Source of the DNA: Streptomyces sp. TRM68367
GTDB lineage: Bacteria > Actinomycetota > Actinomycetes > Streptomycetales > Streptomycetaceae
DNA: 64,000 nucleotides
NCBI RefSeq assembly: GCF_014495685.1
Contig: NZ_JACTVI010000011.1
Span: 69,690 to 133,689 of the forward strand
Reading direction: 5' to 3'
Of the stretch, positions 61,686 to 64,000 are shown piece by piece. The translations under genes were made by a program, and so were the position numbers. Below the pieces are notes generated by a model, which ran no database searches, was not told the origin of the DNA, and saw nothing but the letters and a program-made list of their open reading frames with translations. Within the stretch, counting starts at the first letter, position 1, and each line of letters starts with the position of its first letter.

Positions 61686-62492
61686 ATGAGCACCTCGCCC
61701 GCCGCGCGCGACATCGACACCAGCAGGCCCCACTCCGCCCGGATGTACGACTACTACCTCGGCGGCAAGGACCACTTCGACATCGACAAGAAGGCCGCCG
61801 AGCGGGTGGTCGCGGCCTACCCCGCCATCTTCGTGTGCGCCCGCGAGAACCGCGCGTTCATGCACCGCGCCACCCGCGTCCTGGCCCGGGAGTACGGCAT
61901 CCGTCAGTGGCTGGACATAGGCACCGGCATCCCCACCGAGCCGAACCTGCACCAGGTGGCGCAGTCCGTGGTGCCCGAGGCCCGCGTGGTCTACGCCGAC
62001 AACGACCCGCTCGTCCTGAAGTACGCCGAGCGCCTGATGCGCAGCACGCCCCAGGGCCGCACCACGTACATCGAGGCGGACGTCAACGACCCGGACACGC
62101 TGCTCAACGCCCCCGAGCTGGCCGAGGTCCTCGATCTGAGCCGGCCGGTGGCCCTGTCCCTCAACGCCCTGATGCACTTCGTCACCGACGCCCAGGACCC
62201 GTACGGCATCGTGAACCGTCTGCTGGCCGCGCTCCCCTCCGGCAGCGCGCTGGCCCTGAGCCACTGCACGCCCGACTTCACCCCGGAGACCTGGCAGAAG
62301 GTCACCGACATCTACACCGGTGCCGGCACACCGGTGCGGTTCCGCTCCCAGGATGAGGTCGCCCGCTTCTTCACCGGGCTCGACCTGCTGGACCCCGGCA
62401 TCACCATGGGCCACCGCTGGCGCCCGGACGGCGAGCCCACGGCCACCGACGCCGAGGTCAGCCTGTGGACCGGGGTGGGCATCAAGCCGTAG
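61686..62492 (+). CDS. SAM-dependent methyltransferase (DUF574/SAM_MT_2 type)
   Basis: 268 aa from ATG 61686, with GAAAGGGAC upstream. Family signatures: RMYDYYLGGKDHFDIDKKAAERV, IRQWLDIGTGIPTEPNLHQVAQ (SAM-binding loop), VVYADNDPLVLKYAERL and ALSLNALMHFVTD. This actinobacteria-specific family is often next to XRE-DUF397 pairs. The methyl acceptor is unknown. It is 96 bp from the DUF397 gene on the same strand, so it may be in the same transcript. Confidence 0.93.
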   Translation: MSTSPAARDIDTSRPHSARMYDYYLGGKDHFDIDKKAAERVVAAYPAIFVCARENRAFMHRATRVLAREYGIRQWLDIGTGIPTEPNLHQVAQSVVPEARVVYADNDPLVLKYAERLMRSTPQGRTTYIEADVNDPDTLLNAPELAEVLDLSRPVALSLNALMHFVTDAQDPYGIVNRLLAALPSGSALALSHCTPDFTPETWQKVTDIYTGAGTPVRFRSQDEVARFFTGLDLLDPGITMGHRWRPDGEPTATDAEVSLWTGVGIKP

Positions 62493-62502
62493 CCGCGCAT
62501 GC

Positions 62503-62555
62503 CCCCCACCGGTTGAGCAGGCGCGCTCGGCGGGCGCCTGCTCAATCGGTGGGGG
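62503..62555. terminator. Strong bidirectional terminator
   Basis: Inner arms TTGAGCAGGCGC and GCGCCTGCTCAA, with outer arms CCCCCACCG and CGGTGGGGG, give about 21 paired positions with one mismatch. It lies between the convergent methyltransferase and DUF6069-like genes. Confidence 0.88.
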
Positions 62556-62578
62556 CTGTTCGGCTCGGCTCCGCTGGG

Positions 62579-62893
62579 TCACCGTCCCTGCCGGTGGGAC
62601 AGTCGCCGTGCCACCACCGGGATGATGACGGCGGCGGCCACGATGTGCGACACGGCCAGCACGACCTGGGTGGAGGTGGCCGTGTGCGGGGCGACGGCCG
62701 GGCCGGCGAGGGACAGCGCGGTGAGCGCGACCGTGGTCACCGTGAAGGTGCGGGCGGGCCGCCTGGCCCAGCGGGCGAGGGCCACCGCGAGGACGATCCC
62801 GGCGACCGACCAGAACAGCACGCCGCCCGCGAAACCGCCCACCGGGATCTCCGCGGCCTCCTCGGCCCCGGGACTGGCCGCCTCCATCGGCAC
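62579..62893 (-). CDS. DUF6069-like membrane protein, probably N-terminally shortened
   Basis: 104 aa from GTG 62893 (or ATG 62887). Three hydrophobic helices are visible (VLFWSVAGIVLAVALARWA, FTVTTVALTALSLAGPAVA, VVLAVSHIVAAAVIIPVVARRL). The order and the SLAGP and AVIIPVVARRL motifs fit DUF6069 proteins. Those usually start with another helix, which is missing here; upstream sequence offers no start or helix. It could be a short form or a gene that has lost its 5' end. Confidence 0.6.
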   Translation of the reverse strand: MPMEAASPGAEEAAEIPVGGFAGGVLFWSVAGIVLAVALARWARRPARTFTVTTVALTALSLAGPAVAPHTATSTQVVLAVSHIVAAAVIIPVVARRLSHRQGR

Positions 62894-63299
62894 CCCGGGA
62901 CACTTTTTTCGGCTCAGTGGCCGGTGTGCGGACGCGGGCAGCAGGGTGGCGGTGCGCAGCGCCTCGGCCGGTGGGAGGCCGCCGCGGTGTGGAAGCCGCC
63001 GCCGATCAGCCGGTCACCGGAGGGGGCGAGGGTGGCGGAACCGCCCCGTGGCGGCGGTGAAGGAGAGGGTGGCCGTACGGGACGCGGCGACCGCGGCCGT
63101 CGCGTCGACCACCGGGCCGGCCGTGGCGACGGCGGTGGCCGTGGCGGTGGCCTGAAGGAAATCTGCGGCCGGAGAGAGGGGCGACGCCGGGGTGTCGCGG
63201 GTGAGCGAGGTGGTGTCGATGCCGGAGTCTTCGATGTCCAAGGGATGGTCCCAGTGCACGTGGGGGGTGTGCCGGACACACGTGGCCACTGGGTACATT
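62894..63299. other. Unassigned stretch, possibly decayed coding DNA
   Basis: A minus-strand frame from about 63337 to 63014 gives a 107-aa product with no family resemblance (HPLDIEDSGIDTTSL, then Ala/Thr-rich). It overlaps the terminator hairpin at its 5' end. I treat it as non-coding or a gene remnant. Confidence 0.35.
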
Positions 63300-63335
63300 G
63301 CGGTGGCGGAGCCCGGCTTCGGGCCCCGCCACCGC
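63300..63335. terminator. Terminator after the partial MFS gene
   Basis: GCGGTGGCGG and CCGCCACCGC arms with an inner GCCCG/CGGGC stem and a 4-nt loop, about 50 bp beyond the MFS stop codon. Confidence 0.75.
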
Positions 63336-63387
63336 ATTTCTCACCCGCACGGGCGGGCAGCGCCCCGCCCCGGACCGGCTTCTTCGG

Positions 63388-64000
63388 TCAGGGCTGCACG
63401 CTGCCGGTCGCCGCGGCGCTCGGAGCCTGCGTCGCGGAGCTCCCGAACCGGATGCCCTTGGCCTCCTTGCCGATCGCGCTCAGCAGGATCACTACGGCGA
63501 AGGTGGGCACGACGGTCCACGCCATCGCCGCCGGATAACCGTGGTGCTCGGCGACGACCTCCTGGATCGGCAGGTTGAGGGCGGCGATCAGGTTGCCGAG
63601 CTGGTAGGTGACGCCGGGGTAGAAACCCCGGATGGAGTCCGGGCTCATCTCGGTCAGATGCGCCGGGATGACTCCCCAGGCCCCCTGCACGCACACCTGC
63701 ATCAGGAAGGAGGAGAGCATCAGCCAGCCCACGGTGCTGGACAGCACGAAGAACGGCACGATGACGAGGCCCGCACCCGCCGCGATCATGATCGTACGAC
63801 GGCGGCCCAGCCGCTCGGAGTAGGCGCCGAGCAGCACACCGCCGATGATGGCGCCGATGTTGTAGACCACGGCGATCGCGACCGAGGTGTCGGCGGACAG
63901 GTCCAGGCCCTTCTTGACGAAGGTCGGGTAGATGTCCTGGGTGCCGTGGGACATCCAGTTGAAGGCGGTCATCAGCGCCACGAGGTAGACGAAGCGGCGC
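63388..64000 (-). CDS. MFS transporter (5' end off window)
   Basis: The frame is open to the right edge, so the N-terminal half is missing. The visible ~204 residues contain six TM segments of the second MFS half: [47 protein letters not shown] (MFS loop signature) and [39 protein letters not shown] resembles the SHS/MhpT-like group that moves organic acids such as lactate or sialate. The C-terminus is Ser/Ala-rich. Substrate not determined. Confidence 0.88.
   Translation of the reverse strand, partial: RRFVYLVALMTAFNWMSHGTQDIYPTFVKKGLDLSADTSVAIAVVYNIGAIIGGVLLGAYSERLGRRRTIMIAAGAGLVIVPFFVLSSTVGWLMLSSFLMQVCVQGAWGVIPAHLTEMSPDSIRGFYPGVTYQLGNLIAALNLPIQEVVAEHHGYPAAMAWTVVPTFAVVILLSAIGKEAKGIRFGSSATQAPSAAATGSVQP

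Noticed and set aside
63014..63337. 107-aa minus-strand frame (HPLDIEDSGIDTTSL)
   Set aside because: No family resemblance, its 5' end overlaps the terminator hairpin, and no ribosome site was seen.

Overview
The window is very GC-rich and consists of densely packed short operons with ATGA/GTGA start-stop overlaps, many GTG starts, numerous secreted glycosidases, LacI regulators and DUF397/DUF5753 regulators. This is typical of a Streptomyces chromosome, probably an accessory-rich part of it. I see no rRNA, tRNA, CRISPR array, transposase or phage genes.

Layout. 1-6.9 kb: ArsR regulator with an SRPBCC protein, secreted phospholipase A2 divergent from a secreted glycerophosphodiesterase, a degenerate alpha/beta hydrolase, an F420-type PPOX protein, DNA polymerase X and a small membrane protein. 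6.9-12.1 kb: a sugar-acid/glycoside operon (Gfo/Idh oxidoreductase, PmoA-like protein, cupin) whose ABC transporter has decayed to a truncated binding protein and one fused permease. 12.3-18 kb: a CitA/CitB-type two-component system divergent from a tripartite tricarboxylate transporter (tctCBA). 18-24.3 kb: htpG, a truncated S28 peptidase, an SRPBCC protein, a thioredoxin-fold protein, a class F-type sortase and its probable surface-protein partner. 24.5-26 kb: a long-form GAPDH. 26-38 kb: plant cell-wall sugar use (isomerase, MFS importer, GH106-like rhamnosidase, LacI regulator, GH30 endo-1,6-galactanase) with a remnant FGGY kinase. 38.1-39.5 kb: a collapsed oligopeptide ABC operon. 39.5-46.4 kb: secreted beta-propeller protein, PPOX and PIG-L enzymes, a MarR regulator and a drug-efflux pump carrying its own MarR domain. 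46.5-56.5 kb: GH36 alpha-galactosidase divergent from a LacI-controlled sugar ABC transporter and a secreted clan-A glycosidase, followed by remnants of a PL11 rhamnogalacturonan lyase and a LacI gene. 56.8-64 kb: a Ser/Thr kinase with a peptidoglycan-binding tail, a broken MFS gene, a regulatory module (HATPase, XRE-DUF5753, DUF397, SAM methyltransferase), a DUF6069-like protein and a partial MFS transporter.

How the genes work together. The largest coherent theme is uptake and hydrolysis of pectic and arabinogalactan side chains: rhamnosidase, 1,6-galactanase, alpha-galactosidase, another clan-A glycosidase, sugar isomerase and importers. These genes are flanked by LacI-type palindromes. 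A second theme is gene loss. At least seven loci carry internal deletions or junctions that fuse unrelated gene ends, in most cases with neighbouring genes intact. The most unusual intact gene is a 14-TM efflux pump fused through a carboxypeptidase-regulatory-like domain to a complete MarR domain. It lies next to a separate MarR gene with two strong palindromes in its promoter.
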